Counted from the first letter of the stretch, positions 27,867 through 38,908 are shown. The stretch is DNA of 41,991 bases from Saprospiraceae bacterium (GCA_016713025.1 JADJPZ010000001.1:1-41991), one strand, 5' to 3'. Made by a program: numbers and translations. Notes: generated by a model from the letters alone, not told the origin.

Positions 27867-28679
27867 ATGGCAACAAAGAACAGTATACATGTAAAAGGTA
27901 CAGCAATCACTGTAGTGGTACAAAACGATTTAGATTATTTATCACTGACAGATATGACAGTTGGCTTTAAGGAAGGAAGCAGTTTAATTGGCAAATGGAT
28001 AACGAACAAAAATACGCTTGAGTATTTAGGCATTTGGGAAAAATTAAACAATCCTAATTTTAATTACCCTGAATTCGGGGTAATTGAGCAAGAGGCTGGA
28101 ATAAACCGATTTATTATGTCTGTGGGGCAATGGGTTGAAAGAACAAAAGCAGCTGGTTTATTGGTAAAAGCAGGCAGATATGGTGGTACGTATGCTCATA
28201 AGGATATTGCTTTTCATTTTGCAATGTGGCTAAGCCCTGAATTTCAAATTTATTTAATTAACGAATTTCAACGCCTAAAAGAGGAAGAACAAAAGCAGTT
28301 GGGTTGGTCTGCTAAACGAGAATTGACAAAGCTCAATTACCACATTCATACGGATGCCATTAAGCAAAATCTGATACCAGCAGCACTCACACCTGCCCAG
28401 ACAGCTATAGTTTACGCTTCAGAAGCGGATGTATTGAATGTGGCAATGTTTGGAATAACAGCCAAGCAATGGCGAGAAGACAACCCTGGTTTAAAAGGAA
28501 ATATGCGTGATTATGCCACAATTAACGAATTGATTTGCTTGGCTAATATGGAAAACCTGGATGCTGTTTTTATTCAGGAAAAAATTTCACAAAAAGAAAG
28601 ACTCATTAAATTGAATCAAATAGCTATTCAGCAAATGAAAGTGCTGATGGATGTTGAAAATAGAAAATTATTAAAATAG
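27867..28679 (+). CDS. KilA-N domain protein
   Basis: This intact 270-residue protein has a KilA-N-type DNA-binding domain in the first half: DYLSLTDMTVGF, SLIGKWITNKNTLEYLGIWE, FIMSVGQWVERTKAAGL, GRYGGTYAHKDIAFHFAMWL, and SPEFQIYLINEFQRLKEEE. The second half (LNYHIHTDAIKQNLIPAALT, VYASEADVLNVAMFGITAKQ, REDNPGLKGNMRDYATINEL) is a conserved extension seen on stand-alone KilA-N proteins. Its TAG abuts the hsdM ATG (TAGATG), so translation is coupled. KilA-N proteins are common in phages and near R-M systems. Whether it regulates, inhibits or replaces part of this system is unknown. Confidence 0.9.
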   Translation: MATKNSIHVKGTAITVVVQNDLDYLSLTDMTVGFKEGSSLIGKWITNKNTLEYLGIWEKLNNPNFNYPEFGVIEQEAGINRFIMSVGQWVERTKAAGLLVKAGRYGGTYAHKDIAFHFAMWLSPEFQIYLINEFQRLKEEEQKQLGWSAKRELTKLNYHIHTDAIKQNLIPAALTPAQTAIVYASEADVLNVAMFGITAKQWREDNPGLKGNMRDYATINELICLANMENLDAVFIQEKISQKERLIKLNQIAIQQMKVLMDVENRKLLK

Positions 28680-30243
28680 ATGACAAATAAAGACCAGCAA
28701 CAACTGGGTAAAACCCTTTGGAATATTGCAGACGATTTGAGAGGTGCAATGAATGCAGATGATTTTCGTGATTATATGCTTTCGTTTCTTTTTCTTAGGT
28801 ATTTGAGCTACAACTACGAAGAAGCGGCAAAGAAAGAATTGGGCAAGGACTATCCCAACCTACCTGAAACGGATAAGAAAACCCCACTTTCTGTATGGTA
28901 TGCATCCAATAAAGATGAAGTAGTGGACTTTGAGCAACAGATGCGTAGAAAAGTGCATTATGTTATAGAACCAGACCACTTGTGGAGCAATATCAGCGAA
29001 ATGGCTCGCACACAGAATCCAGAGCTTGTTTTCTGAAATCAATTTGAATTCTGAAAAATTGGGGAAAACATCAGCGGAACGGAACAAAAAACTTTGTACC
29101 ATCATTCAAAAAATTGCAGAAGGCATTGCTGAATTTTCTGCCGACTCTGATACGCTTGGCGATGCTTATGAATATTTGATAGGCGAATTTGCAGCAGGTT
29201 CAGGCAAAAAAGCAGGGGAATTTTATACACCACAACAAATTTCAACCATACTTTCTGAAATCGTAACCTTAGACAGTCAAGAGCCAAAGACAGGTAAGAA
29301 AAAGAAGTTAGACAAAGTGTTAGATATGGCTTGTGGTTCAGGTTCGTTGTTGCTCAATGTAAGAAAGCGAATCAAAGATAGTGGCGGTAGTGTGGGCAAA
29401 ATTTACGGTCAAGAAAAAAACATAACCACTTACAACCTTGCCCGAATGAATATGCTTTTGCACGGTATGAAAGACACCGAGTTTGAAATATTCCACGGAG
29501 ACACTTTGGAAAATAGTTGGTCATTGCTTAACGAAATGAACCCAAGCAAAAAGACAGAGTTTGATGCTATTGTAGCCAATCCGCCTTTTAGTTTGCGTTG
29601 GGAACCCAATGACACCTTAGCAGAAGATTTCCGTTTCAAAAGTTATGGTTTAGCACCTAAATCAGCTGCCGATTTTGCTTTTCTATTACAAGGTTTTCAC
29701 TTTTTAGGCAAAGAGGGTACAATGGCGATTATTTTACCACACGGAGTTTTATTCCGTGGTGGAGCAGAAGAAAGAATTCGAAAAAAATTGTTACAAGACA
29801 ATCATATTGACACCGTCATTGGTTTGCCTTCAAACTTATTCTACTCGACAGGTATTCCAGTTTCAATTTTGGTTTTAAAGAAATGCAAAAAACACGATGA
29901 TGTTTTATTTATCAATGCATCAGAACATTACAAACAAGGCAAACGACAAAACACGTTAAGAGTGGGAGAAAACGGAGAGCCAAACGATATTCGAAAAATC
30001 GTTGAGACATACCAATACCGACCAGACCATATTGAAAGATATGCCCGTAGAGTTTCAATGGACGAAATTGAAAAGAACGGCTACAACCTGAATATTTCAA
30101 GGTATGTCAGCACATCAGAAGATGAAGTGCAAATTGACTTGAAAGATGTAAATGATAAACTGACTTCAATAAATGAAAGCATAAAAGCAAACACAGACAA
30201 GCACAATGAATATTTAAAAGAATTAGGACTGAAACCTATTTAA
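28680..30243 (+). CDS. hsdM: Type I R-M DNA adenine methyltransferase subunit (one frameshift)
   Basis: This is about 520 residues with one extra base near 29033 in a T-run (joining RTQNPEL to SEINLNSEKLG). The N-terminal helical domain starts MTNKDQQQLGKTLWNIADDL and includes DYMLSFLFLRYLSYNYEEA. The methylase core has GEFYTPQQIS, motif I DMACGSGSLLL, IYGQEKNITTYNLARMNMLL, and motif IV ANPPF (NPPF, N6-adenine type). FRSGGAEERIRKKL-like and SVSILVLKK-like segments follow. The C-terminus is a short coiled stretch. It is coupled to the KilA-N gene. The companion hsdS is about 4 kb upstream, beyond the IS. The restriction island ends here, with a solo repeat end 100 nt downstream. Confidence 0.93.
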
Positions 30244-30344
30244 TGCCAACGCTATACGCCATTTTCATAACATCATGCAGACTGCGTGCCGTTTTTAGAA
30301 AGAAAGCCAAAATAACATTTATAATCAAGAAATTAGTAATTGTG

Positions 30345-30367
30345 CAATTTGTTATACACACAAATTG
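30345..30367 (+). repeat. Solo end of the island repeat, CAATTTGT/ACAAATTG palindrome
   Basis: TTGTGCAATTTGTTATACACAC matches the right end of the 195-bp repeat (20150-20172, and the complement of 36678-36700). It also forms an 8-bp inverted repeat around TATACAC. AAATAGTGG follows at about 30377, as beside copy A. No repeat body is present, so it is a fragment or a nucleation site. It lies 102 nt after the hsdM stop. Confidence 0.65.
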
Positions 30368-30544
30368 ATCATCCCCAAATAGTGGCAAATTAATTTTATT
30401 ATTTTATCATTGTGCCTTGAAGTTTGTTAGATTTAGATTTTTACAAAGATTTTAGGATTTTCTTGATTGATGGGAAATCCCTTGGCTTAGATAATTGATA
30501 AAACACACTCTCGAAAGCAACAAAAAATAATAAACCAATTCAAG

Positions 30545-33500
30545 ATGACAAAAATATATTATTTCATTCTGATAATTTTGATTTCACCATTGATGGTATT
30601 CAGTCAAAAATCAAAAGAAAAAAATACGGTGAGCAGTAGTGTTCCCGTAGCAATTACTCAGGATCTGAATACGTACTTTAAACCCATGAAGTGGCGGAGT
30701 ATTGGACCATTCAGGGGTGGAAGGTCAGTGGCCACTTCAGGAGTCAGGGGCGATATTACTACATACTATATGGGTACTACCGGTGGCGGACTCTGGAAAA
30801 CTGAAGATATGGGACTCAATTGGAGAAATATATCTGACGGCTATTTTAAGACCGGTTCTGTCGGAGCTGTTGCGGTGGCAGAAAGTGACCCCAATATCAT
30901 ATATGTGGGAATGGGCGAACATGCTGTACGAGGTGTGATGACCCATCATGGAGACGGGATGTACAAGTCAACAGATGCTGGCAAAACATGGAAACACATA
31001 GGTCTTGAAAAAACGCAACATATTTCCAGAGTAGTCATACATCCCAAAAATCCTGACATCCTATTTGTAGCGGCACAAGGTGCACTTTATGGACCATCAA
31101 AAGAAAGGGGAATCTATAAATCTACTGATGGAGGATTGACCTGGCAAAATGTACTATACAATGATGAAAAAACAGGATGTGTCGAATTGTCCATGGATAT
31201 GAATAACCCATTGATACTATATGCAGCTATGTGGGAACATGGGCGGCTTCCATGGAAGGTCATCAGTGGCGGACCAGGTAGCGGATTATATAAATCTCAA
31301 GATGGTGGCATCACATGGAGTAAAATTCATGAAGGATTACCTGCTGAGCTTGGAAAAATGGCTATTGCAGTCTGTCGATCCAATTCCGACAAAGTGTATG
31401 CATTGATAGAGAGTGATTCTGAGAAGGGACTTGGAGGTTTGTTTTTATCTGAAAATGGTGGCAAATCATGGTTCAGGGTATCTTCTGACAATCGATTAAT
31501 ACAAAGAGCCTGGTACTATATTGAGCTATTTGTGGATCCAAAAGCTGAAAACACGGTATATGTTCTGAGTGCACCCGCCTTAAGATCTATAGACGGCGGA
31601 AAGACCTGGGCCAATCTTGACGGGCCTCACGGTGATTATCATGATTTATGGATCAATCCTGATAACCCCAAGAATATGATCATTGCTGATGATGGCGGTG
31701 CTTCTGTAAGTTTTAATTTTGGTAAATCATGGTCACTGCAAAACAATATGCCGACAGCTCAATTATACAGGATTAATGTGGACAATCAGTTTCCTTACAG
31801 GATTTATGCTGGTCAGCAGGATAATACTTCCATGGTGATATCAAGCAGTGAGCTGAGTAGTGGTGGTATCACTCATAAGAGTTGGTCAGTGTCTGCAGGT
31901 GGTGAGAGTGCCTTTCTGGCATTCAATCCCGACGATCCACGTTACGTTTTGGGCGGCAGTTACCTCGGCACCATAGAAGTACTGGATACTAAAGCAAAAG
32001 CAGGAACCAATATCATGGCTGCTCCTATCCAATATCTGGCGCGAAACTAAAGACATGAAGTATAGATTTAACTGGAATGCTCCGATAATCTGGTCTAAAC
32101 ATGAACCCGACACATATTATCACGGGTCTCAATTTTTACTTCGTACCCGCGATATGGGTAAATCATGGACTGAAGTCTCTCAGGATCTCACAAGAAATGA
32201 AAAAGAAAAACAAGGAAAAGGAGGGGGACCATACACCAATGAAGCAGTTGGTGCAGAAAACTACGGTACGCTGAGTTATGTACTCGAATCGCCACATGAA
32301 AAAGGTGTCATATGGACAGGCAGTGATGATGGATTGGTTTATCTTACGAAGGATGGCGGAAAAACCTGGCAAAATGTGACACCATCAGGATTGCAGGAAT
32401 GTCTTATAAACGCCATAGAAGTATCACCGCATGACCCGGCTGTAGCTTATATAGCCACTACCAGATATAAGTTTAATGATCATACTCCAGGCATATACAG
32501 GACCAATGATTACGGCAAAACATGGACAAATATCAACAATGGAATACCAAAAAATGCTTTTACAAGAGTAGTCCGTGAAGATGAAACCCGTAAAAATTTG
32601 CTTTTTGCAGGCACAGAGACTGGAATATTTATTTCCTGGAATGGAGGTAAAGAATGGTCTTCATTCCAGCTAAATCTGCCTGTAACTCCTATAACAGATT
32701 TAAAAGTACATCAAGGGAATCTTATTGCTGCTACTTCAGGGAGATCATTCTGGATACTTGATGACTTATTTTTATTAAACCAATACAAGGCAGACACAAC
32801 AAGTTTGACTTTGTTCCAACCTGCACCTTCTATGCTGGTCAATGGGTATAGTGAGCTGGATGGCAACAATCCTGAGTTTGACGGAACCAATCCATCCAGA
32901 GGAGTCAATCCTGCGACAGGTGCGGTTTTGTATTATCATTTGCCGGAATTAAAACCAGATGAACATATCACAATAGAAATTCTTGACAGTCAGGGCAATA
33001 ATGTCAGAAGCTTTTCTTCCAGGGCGGATTCAACTTTTTTGCAATATGATGGCGGACCCCAAGCAGAGCCAGTACTTCCAAAGAATAAAGGTCTGAACAG
33101 GTTTGTATGGAACCTGAGACATGCCACCATTCCGGGTGTACCCTATGTGTATATTGAGAGCAGTTTCAGAGGTCACAAGGCCATTCCCGGTACTTATTCT
33201 GTCGTCCTGAAATACGGCCAGATGTCAAAAAGTACTTCATTACAAATAACACCCAATCCGCTTTACGCTATCGATCCGGCAACCTATCTGGAATATGACC
33301 GCCTCATGACCAAGATGGAAAATGAAGTAAGGATCATGCATCAGATGACCAATACTCTGAATAATAAAAGACTCCAGATAGAGAAGATGCTTGATATTCT
33401 CAACAAAGATCAAAATTTATTAATGTCGCCACTACAGGAAATGCATTAGTGACTAAAATGAAAGCATGGGATGAGGATATGGTGCAGCGTAAATCCAAGG

Positions 33501-33735
33501 CCTATGATGATGTGGAAAACTTTCCTAATAAATTTACTGCCAATTATCTTTTATGCTGAATCATACCGAAAGCGATTTGCCCCGAATAAACCAACCAACA
33601 CTGGACCGCAAAAAGGAACTCGATAGCGAATGGGAGGCATTAAAATCAAGAGCAAATGAATTTCTGGGCAAAAGCCTGCCGATGTTTAACCAACAGCTTT
33701 GGGAAGCAGGAGTGGGTGCTGTATGGGAAAAATAA
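30545..33735 (+). CDS. VPS10/sortilin-like beta-propeller exported protein (frameshifts)
   Basis: Joined across shifts near 32045, 33445 and 33550 this gives about 1060 residues. A signal peptide (YYFILIILISPLMVFSQ) precedes the hallmark KWRSIGPFRGGRS. Many BNR/Asp-box repeats follow, for example MYKSTDAGKTWKHIG, IYKSTDGGLTWQNV, LYKSQDGGITWSKI, LFLSENGGKSWFRV, LRSIDGGKTWANLD, YLTKDGGKTWQNVT, IYRTNDYGKTWTNI. These are the blades of a sortilin-type propeller. The C-terminal third has SGRSFWILDDLF, an Ig-like part (NRFVWNLRHATIPG, IPGTYSVVLKYG), and a helical tail (FLGKSLPMFNQQL). Such proteins are common in Bacteroidota and are annotated as glycosyl hydrolases only by similarity. Substrate unknown. 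Confidence 0.88.
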
Positions 33736-33744
33736 AATAGTCCG

Positions 33745-34657
33745 ATGATAAAAAAAGCAGTCTTGGTCGGTGTATTGATTTTCATGGTCGGAATATATTT
33801 TTATCCGTCTACAAAATATTCTTTTTCTGAGATTTATCAGAGGGAAGACGATGTAAGCCTATCTCTGCAAAAATTCAGAGCCAGACCCACAAAAACAGCT
33901 GATGTAAATGGTATGACTATCACTTACCAAAAGGAAGGAACGGGCGATACATGCATCCTGTTTTTACATGGCATGGGTGGATCATATGACACCTGGTGGC
34001 AACAGATGGATCACTTCAAGCAAAAATATACCACCTTAAGCCTGACATATCCGAGAGTTAATAATCTGAAAGATTTATCAAAATGTGTACTGTCCATACT
34101 TGATAGAGAAAATGTAAGAAAAGTGGTCATAGTTGGCAGCTCTTTGGGAGGATATCTGGCACAATATATTACCACTTTTCATCCGGATCGTGTTTTGATG
34201 GTCTCATTGGGGAATACCTTCCCACCCAATACAGAAAATAAAGAAAAAAATGAAACCCTGATGCAGATCATGACGTACATGCCTGAGTGGTTTGTAATTC
34301 ATTCTATACGGAAGAAGTACAATGCAGAAGTTGTCCCCGCAGCAGAAAACTCTATGGTAGTCAATGCGTTTTTGAACGAATTGCTTGGAAGTCAGGTGAA
34401 AAAAGGAGATTTCTTAAGCAGGTATTACTGTGTTGTCGATACTTTTATATCAAAATATCCACAAAACTATACCCATTCAGATCATTGAGTCAGATAATGA
34501 TCCATTGGTCAGTAAAACATTGCGTGATCAGCTTAAAGCAACCTATCCACAGGCAAAAGTTATTACCTTAATCAATAAAGGCCACTTTCCATATCTGAAT
34601 GATGCGGATCACTACAATACCCTGATTGATACTTTTTTGAGCAGTGATGAGAGATAG
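33745..34657 (+). CDS. Membrane-anchored alpha/beta hydrolase (one frameshift)
   Basis: It starts 9 nt after the VPS10-like gene, so it is probably in the same transcript. The N-terminus is one membrane segment (AVLVGVLIFMVGIYFYP). The fold shows the oxyanion-hole LFLHGMGGSYDTWW, nucleophile elbow VIVGSSLGGYLAQY (GxSxG), and after a shift near 34470 the acid ESDNDPLV and the catalytic His in INKGHFPYL, giving a Ser-Asp-His triad. The corrected length of about 303 residues is typical. The substrate cannot be told from the sequence. Confidence 0.85.
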
Positions 34658-35241
34658 AGTGTAAAATTATTTTTTGCCAAACCTATTGAATGCTCACCTT
34701 TATTTTAGCAACTTAGAGAGTAGTGTAGCTCTAATGCTCTGACTAGATAAAAGAACTTAATTAAATGTGGTTCTTTTTCCGAATATCTGCGTTAAAAATA
34801 CTCGCGGTCCATAGAACATTTATATCATTCAGTTTAAGCTGTGGTACGGAGCCCACAGTTCAAAGCTAAAATCGTTTGCGACGATTTCTGTACGCTCTTC
34901 TTCTTGATCTTAGAAAAATTACTCCCATTTTAATTTAAACACGTTGGAGTTCGAATTCTAGAAATAAGGCTATGTTTTCAATACATTCATTAACTCCTAC
35001 GAGGTTAGCTTATTATCTGGACAGAGCGCTTGTATTAAATGTTGTTGAGGTTTTGTTCTTGGCGTTTTATAAAATTGAGAGCATTTTGTGGAGTGATATA
35101 AAAAGAATTGTGAATCCACTCCCAAAAGCTTAGGATGAAGTAAAATAAATCATATTGATTTCTACTGCATTGATAATCAAGTACATTTTTTTAGGTCAAC
35201 CTTCTGATTAGGCATGAGATAGTGTAAAAAATGGTTGTTTA
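34658..35241. other. 584-nt gap between convergent genes with two hairpins
   Basis: I see no gene. CTGTGG/CCACAG (34839-34844 and 34853-34858) and AAATCGT/ACGATTT (34869-34875 and 34881-34887) form two hairpins in a row. Neither is followed by a clear T-run. The rest is AT-rich without recognisable content. Confidence 0.5.
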
Positions 35242-36391
35242 TCATAAAATTATTGTTTTCGGAGCAGCAATGATGATTCGAATAATGGACTCAGCAATAT
35301 TTTCTATTAATTCTTCAGCATTGGTGATGGCATCGTCAAGGGTTGTTGGTTTATCAATAATCGAAAAGATGCCGTCGAATCCGTTGTTATAAAGCTCCTG
35401 ATAACCTATCCCCAAGCTGCCGGCAATTGCAATTACGGGTATATTGTTTTGTTTTGCTACTTGTGCTACTCCGAACGGGGTTTTTTCCAAACGCAGTTTG
35501 AGAATCAATTCTACCTTCACCTGTAAACACCAAATCGGCACCCACGACTGTATCGGCAAACTTGGTTTCCCGCATAATAATTTCAATGCCACTTTCGAGC
35601 TTAGCTCCCAAAAAAGCACATAACTCCATAACCCAGTCCACCTGCTGCACCGGCACCCGGATACTCACTAAAATCCAATCCGGTATAAGATTTCATTAGG
35701 TCGGAAAAATGTATCAGACCTTTATTCAAGGTTTGAACATCAGCATCGGATGCCCTTTTTGTCGTCCATATACGTTTGATGCTCCATTTATACCACACAA
35801 TGGATTGTCCACATCGCAGGCAGCTATAATATTTAAACCTTTTACTCTTGTATCAAGACCCGACATATCCACAGAGTGAATATTGATAAGTTCAGCGCCG
35901 CACATATTTTGTTCTTTGCCTTTTTCATCCAAAAACCGGACACCAAGTGCTTGAGCCATACCAGTTCCTCCATCGTTGGTGGCACTACCACCTAAACCTA
36001 TAATGATCTCTGTACAACCCCTGTCAAGGGCATGTTTTATAAGTTCGCCTGTACCAAAAGTACTTGTATTTAATACATTTCTCTCATCATTTTTTAATAA
36101 TTCAAGTCCGCTGGCAGCAGCCATTTCGATAACCGCCGTTTTACCATCGCCCATAATGCCATAAAATGAGTTAAACGGGCGTGATAAAGGATCATGAACC
36201 ATCACTTCCAACCATCACACCTTCAGACATTGCGATAAGCGATTGAACTGTCCCTTCGCCACCGTCGGCCATTGGAACTATAACAGTTTCAATATTTGCA
36301 TCCACTTTTTTATTCCCTTTTCAATGGATTTAGCCACCTTAATGGCAGTTAAACTTCCTTTAAATGAATCGGGTGCAATAATTACTTTCAT
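35242..36391 (-). CDS. Glycerate 2-kinase (GarK/GlxK family; several frameshifts)
   Basis: It converts glycerate to phosphoglycerate with ATP. Joined across about five frame changes (near 36300, 36200, 35755, 35620 and 35510) it gives about 380 residues, the family norm. Motifs in order: MKVIIAPDSFKGSLTAIKVA at the start (ATG at 36391), VPMADGGEGT, DPLSRPFNSFYGI, TAVIEMAAASGLELL, the active-site IIIGLGGSATNDGGTGMAQALG, CDVDNPLCG, PGAGAAGGLGYG, TGEGRIDSQTAFGK, and GVAQVAKQNNIPVIAIAGSL near the end. All signature motifs survive, so I suspect sequencing error, but a pseudogene cannot be excluded. It stands alone between a gap and repeat copy B. Confidence 0.85.
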
Positions 36392-36666
36392 TTTTATCAA
36401 TGTTGACTTTTATTTGTTGAGAATTGAAAAATAAATTCTCAGCAGCTTACTACTATATTTTGGGCGTCTATTCTGCCCAAAAGTACAAATATTACCTAAA
36501 CATCTTATGAATTCTATCAGTGCATTTGCCTATATGGTGTGCAAGATCAAAGTACAACCTGACTTCACTTCGTTGGCAGTCGGGTAGGGAGAATCATTTT
36601 AAAATTTCAGAGTACTCTTAGTTTATTTCTGGTTCTTTTAAAAACGTACCAATTTGTTATACACAC

Positions 36667-36885
36667 CTACCATATTGTGTGTATAACAAATTGAAATTGC
36701 ACAAATACTTAAATTCCTCCCTTCCCTCATTCCCTAAAGAGCCTGTCAAGCTACGCTTGAGACGACCCACGCCAATGCTTTCAATATTAGTGCTGGTCTC
36801 CACTTTAGGGGTTGGGGGTAAGTATAGGCAAATGTAGCAAGTTAATTTTTCACAAAGTGCAATATGTTATACACACTACCATATT
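36667..36885 (-). repeat. About 198-bp MITE-like repeat, copy B, inverted relative to copy A
   Basis: The unit proper is 36678-36875, ending in TGTGTATAAC and GTTATACACA. Its reverse complement follows copy A (19979-20171) nearly base for base, including GGCGTGGGTCGTCTCAAGCG, GCTTGACAGGCTCTTTAGGG and GAATTTAAGTATTTGTGCA. Direct repeats CTACCATATT flank it (36667-36676 and 36876-36885), as expected of a target duplication. A further TTATACACA stands just outside at 36657-36665, facing inward, so two ends are placed back to back. It lies upstream of the helicase gene. Confidence 0.8.
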
Positions 36886-36914
36886 TTGATGATAAGTAAT
36901 TCCACGATATTCAT

Positions 36915-36922
36915 TATCTTTG
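36915..36922 (+). promoter_or_regulatory. -7 element (TATCTTTG) for the DEAD-box helicase
   Basis: TATCTTTG matches TAnnTTTG and overlaps the TTG codon at 36920, so transcription should begin near 36929. The ATG at 36944 is then the only usable start. A TTTG at 36885-36888 is a poor -33 candidate because of its 26-nt spacing. Confidence 0.5.
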
Positions 36923-36943
36923 CCTTCATCAAGAAAAATCTTA

Positions 36944-38189
36944 ATGAAGTTTTCTAACTACCATTTTGTGAATGAGATAAAAAATAGTCTCGAGAAGCTC
37001 GGTTTTAAAAAGCCCACCGACATTCAGTTTAAATGTATACCCAATATTCTGAAAGGAGAAGACTTACTGGCTATCGCACAGACCGGGACAGGAAAAACTG
37101 CTGCTTTTGCTATACCTATCTTACATATACTGCATAGCAAGGTAAATACCAAAAGGGAGGATGGTATCAAATGTGTTGTTATGGTTCCAACTCGCGAGTT
37201 GGCAATACAGATAGCTGAGGTTTTCAATATCTTAGGAAAGAACACCAGAGTCAACATATTTTCGGTATTTGGCGGAGTCGAACAAGGCCCGCAAATAGCC
37301 AGGTTGGAAAAAGGAATTGATATCCTGGTGACCACTCCCGGTAGAATGTTTGATCCGGCAAGTCAGGGGTTTATCAAGCTCAATCGTGTCGAAATCCTGG
37401 TGCTGGATGAAGCTGACCATATGCTTGACCTTGGTTTTATCAAAGATATCAGAGATTTGATCCGTCATCTACCTGTAAAAAGGCAAACTCTCTTTTTTCA
37501 GCCACTATTGATGATCAAATTAAGGATCTTGCCTATTCACTCGTAAAAATCCTATTCGGATTCAGATTTCCCCCCAAAGATCCAGTTTCAAAAAATGTAG
37601 ACCACTCCGTGATGTTTGTCAATATGGATGATAAACGTTTTTTCTTGAAAGGCTTGTTAACGAGCAACCGGAAGCCAAAATTCTGGTTTTTGTAAGGACA
37701 AAGGTAAAGGTGCGAAAGGGTAAAAGCAGCGATGCATCGCGTTCATATTGCATCTGAATATATGCATGGCGGGCAAGAACAGGCAGACAGGCTATCTGTA
37801 CTCAACATGTTTAAGAACGGTACAGTAAAACTCCTGATAGCCACAGATGTCAGCGCAAGAGGTATAGATATTCCGGATGTGGATTTTGTTGTCAATTATG
37901 ACCTACCGGAGCACTCCTGAAAGCTATGTACACAGAGTAGGACGTACAGGTAGAGGCAGGAAGCGGGTATAGCATATTCTTTCTGCGATGAGTCAGAAAA
38001 GACCTGCTTAAGCACATAGAGGAGTATATGGGTACTAAAATAAAAGTGTCCACTATCCTCCATGAAGACTATAAAGAAGTCGTAGATCTTTCATCAGAAA
38101 AAACACTCAACCTCAAGGATATCATCACAGAACTAAAAATGTCGCCTAATAAAAGATATGGAGTGAAAAAGTCTAAAAGAAAGCTGTAA
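36944..38189 (+). CDS. DEAD-box RNA helicase (frameshifts)
   Basis: Starting at the ATG at 36944 (MKFSNYHFVNEIKNSLEKLG), the product is about 415 residues after joining frames near 37495, 37550, 37650-37730, 37918 and 38010. Helicase motifs in order: Q motif KKPTDIQ, motif I AQTGTGKT, PTRELA, GG, TPGR, motif II LDEADHMLDLGF, SAT (shifted frame near 37500), then LVFVRTK, the ATDVSARGIDIPDVDFVVNY segment, and motif VI YVHRVGRTGR. The C-terminus is short and basic (SPNKRYGVKKSKRKL), as in RhlE-like enzymes that remodel RNA in ribosome assembly or decay. The conserved motifs all survive, so the shifts may be sequencing errors. Confidence 0.88.
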
Positions 38190-38331
38190 ACCATTCTCTT
38201 TCTCCAAAGAATGCAGCAAAGTTATGTGGATAAAAGATCATTTAATATACCACAAATTCATCTAAATGTGTGATGATTTCCTGTTTTGAAATGATGATAT
38301 TTCATCAAAATTCCTAAGCAGAACTGATAGT

Positions 38332-38821
38332 TTATTTACCTTTCAAATCCGCAATCTTCTTTTCGAGTTCCAGCTCATCACCAGGATTATAGCCATTATG
38401 GGCATACACTATTTCACCTTTATCGTTGAGCAGGAAAGTCTGGGGGATAGTCTGGAAGTTGAGTGCTTGCTGCAACTCCTGTTTGAATCAGCTAAGACTG
38501 TAAACTCCCAACCTTTGGTCTTGACCATGGATGGCACCTTAGAAAGTCCTCTTGCATCATCTATGGTGATTGCCAATAATTGAATATCATATTTCTCCAC
38601 CCATTCGCTGTACAGTTCATTGAGTACATCCAGTTCTCTTTTGCATGGAGTACACCAGGTTGCCCAGAAGCTTACGATAGTGATCTTTCCTTTTGAAGTA
38701 TAATCTGTTGTACTGACCTGCTTTCCGTCAAGAGATTTGATATTGACTGTCGGAAACGGATTGCCGAATGCAAGTGTCAAAAATGTAAATACAGTGGGTA
38801 AAAGAATTTTAAAGGGTTCAT
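38332..38821 (-). CDS. TlpA-like thioredoxin-fold protein (frameshifts)
   Basis: The ATG at 38821 plus a one-base correction near 38800 gives a signal peptide (KILLPTVFTFLTLAFG). The redoxin domain follows: FPTVNIKSLDGKQVSTTDY, IVSFWATWCTPCKRELDVLN with redox Cys-Thr-Pro-Cys, LLAITIDDARGLSKVPSM, and GWEFTVLADSN. A second shift near 38480 leads to ELQQALNFQTIPQTFLLNDK (cis-Pro in TIPQ) and GEIVYAHNGYNPGDELELEK, ending at the TAA at 38334-38332. The corrected length is about 163 residues. Proteins of this type reduce disulfides in the periplasm. It converges with the helicase. Confidence 0.88.
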
Positions 38822-38908
38822 TTTTTTATGTTGAATGAATAAAGGTAACATAAATACGCAAAAAGTGTCTGTATTGTTCCTTATTAACTTAATTTTAAGA
38901 TGATATGC

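Noticed and set aside
30702..30938. Extra frames inside the VPS10-like gene
   Set aside because: They are out-of-frame shadows of the Asp-box repeats.
36657..36875. Cluster of DnaA-box-like TTATACACA motifs (six in the window) as a replication origin
   Set aside because: Every copy coincides with an end of the 195-bp repeat. There is no AT-rich unwinding region with clustered boxes, and no dnaA/dnaN nearby. The likeness to TTATNCACA is probably incidental.
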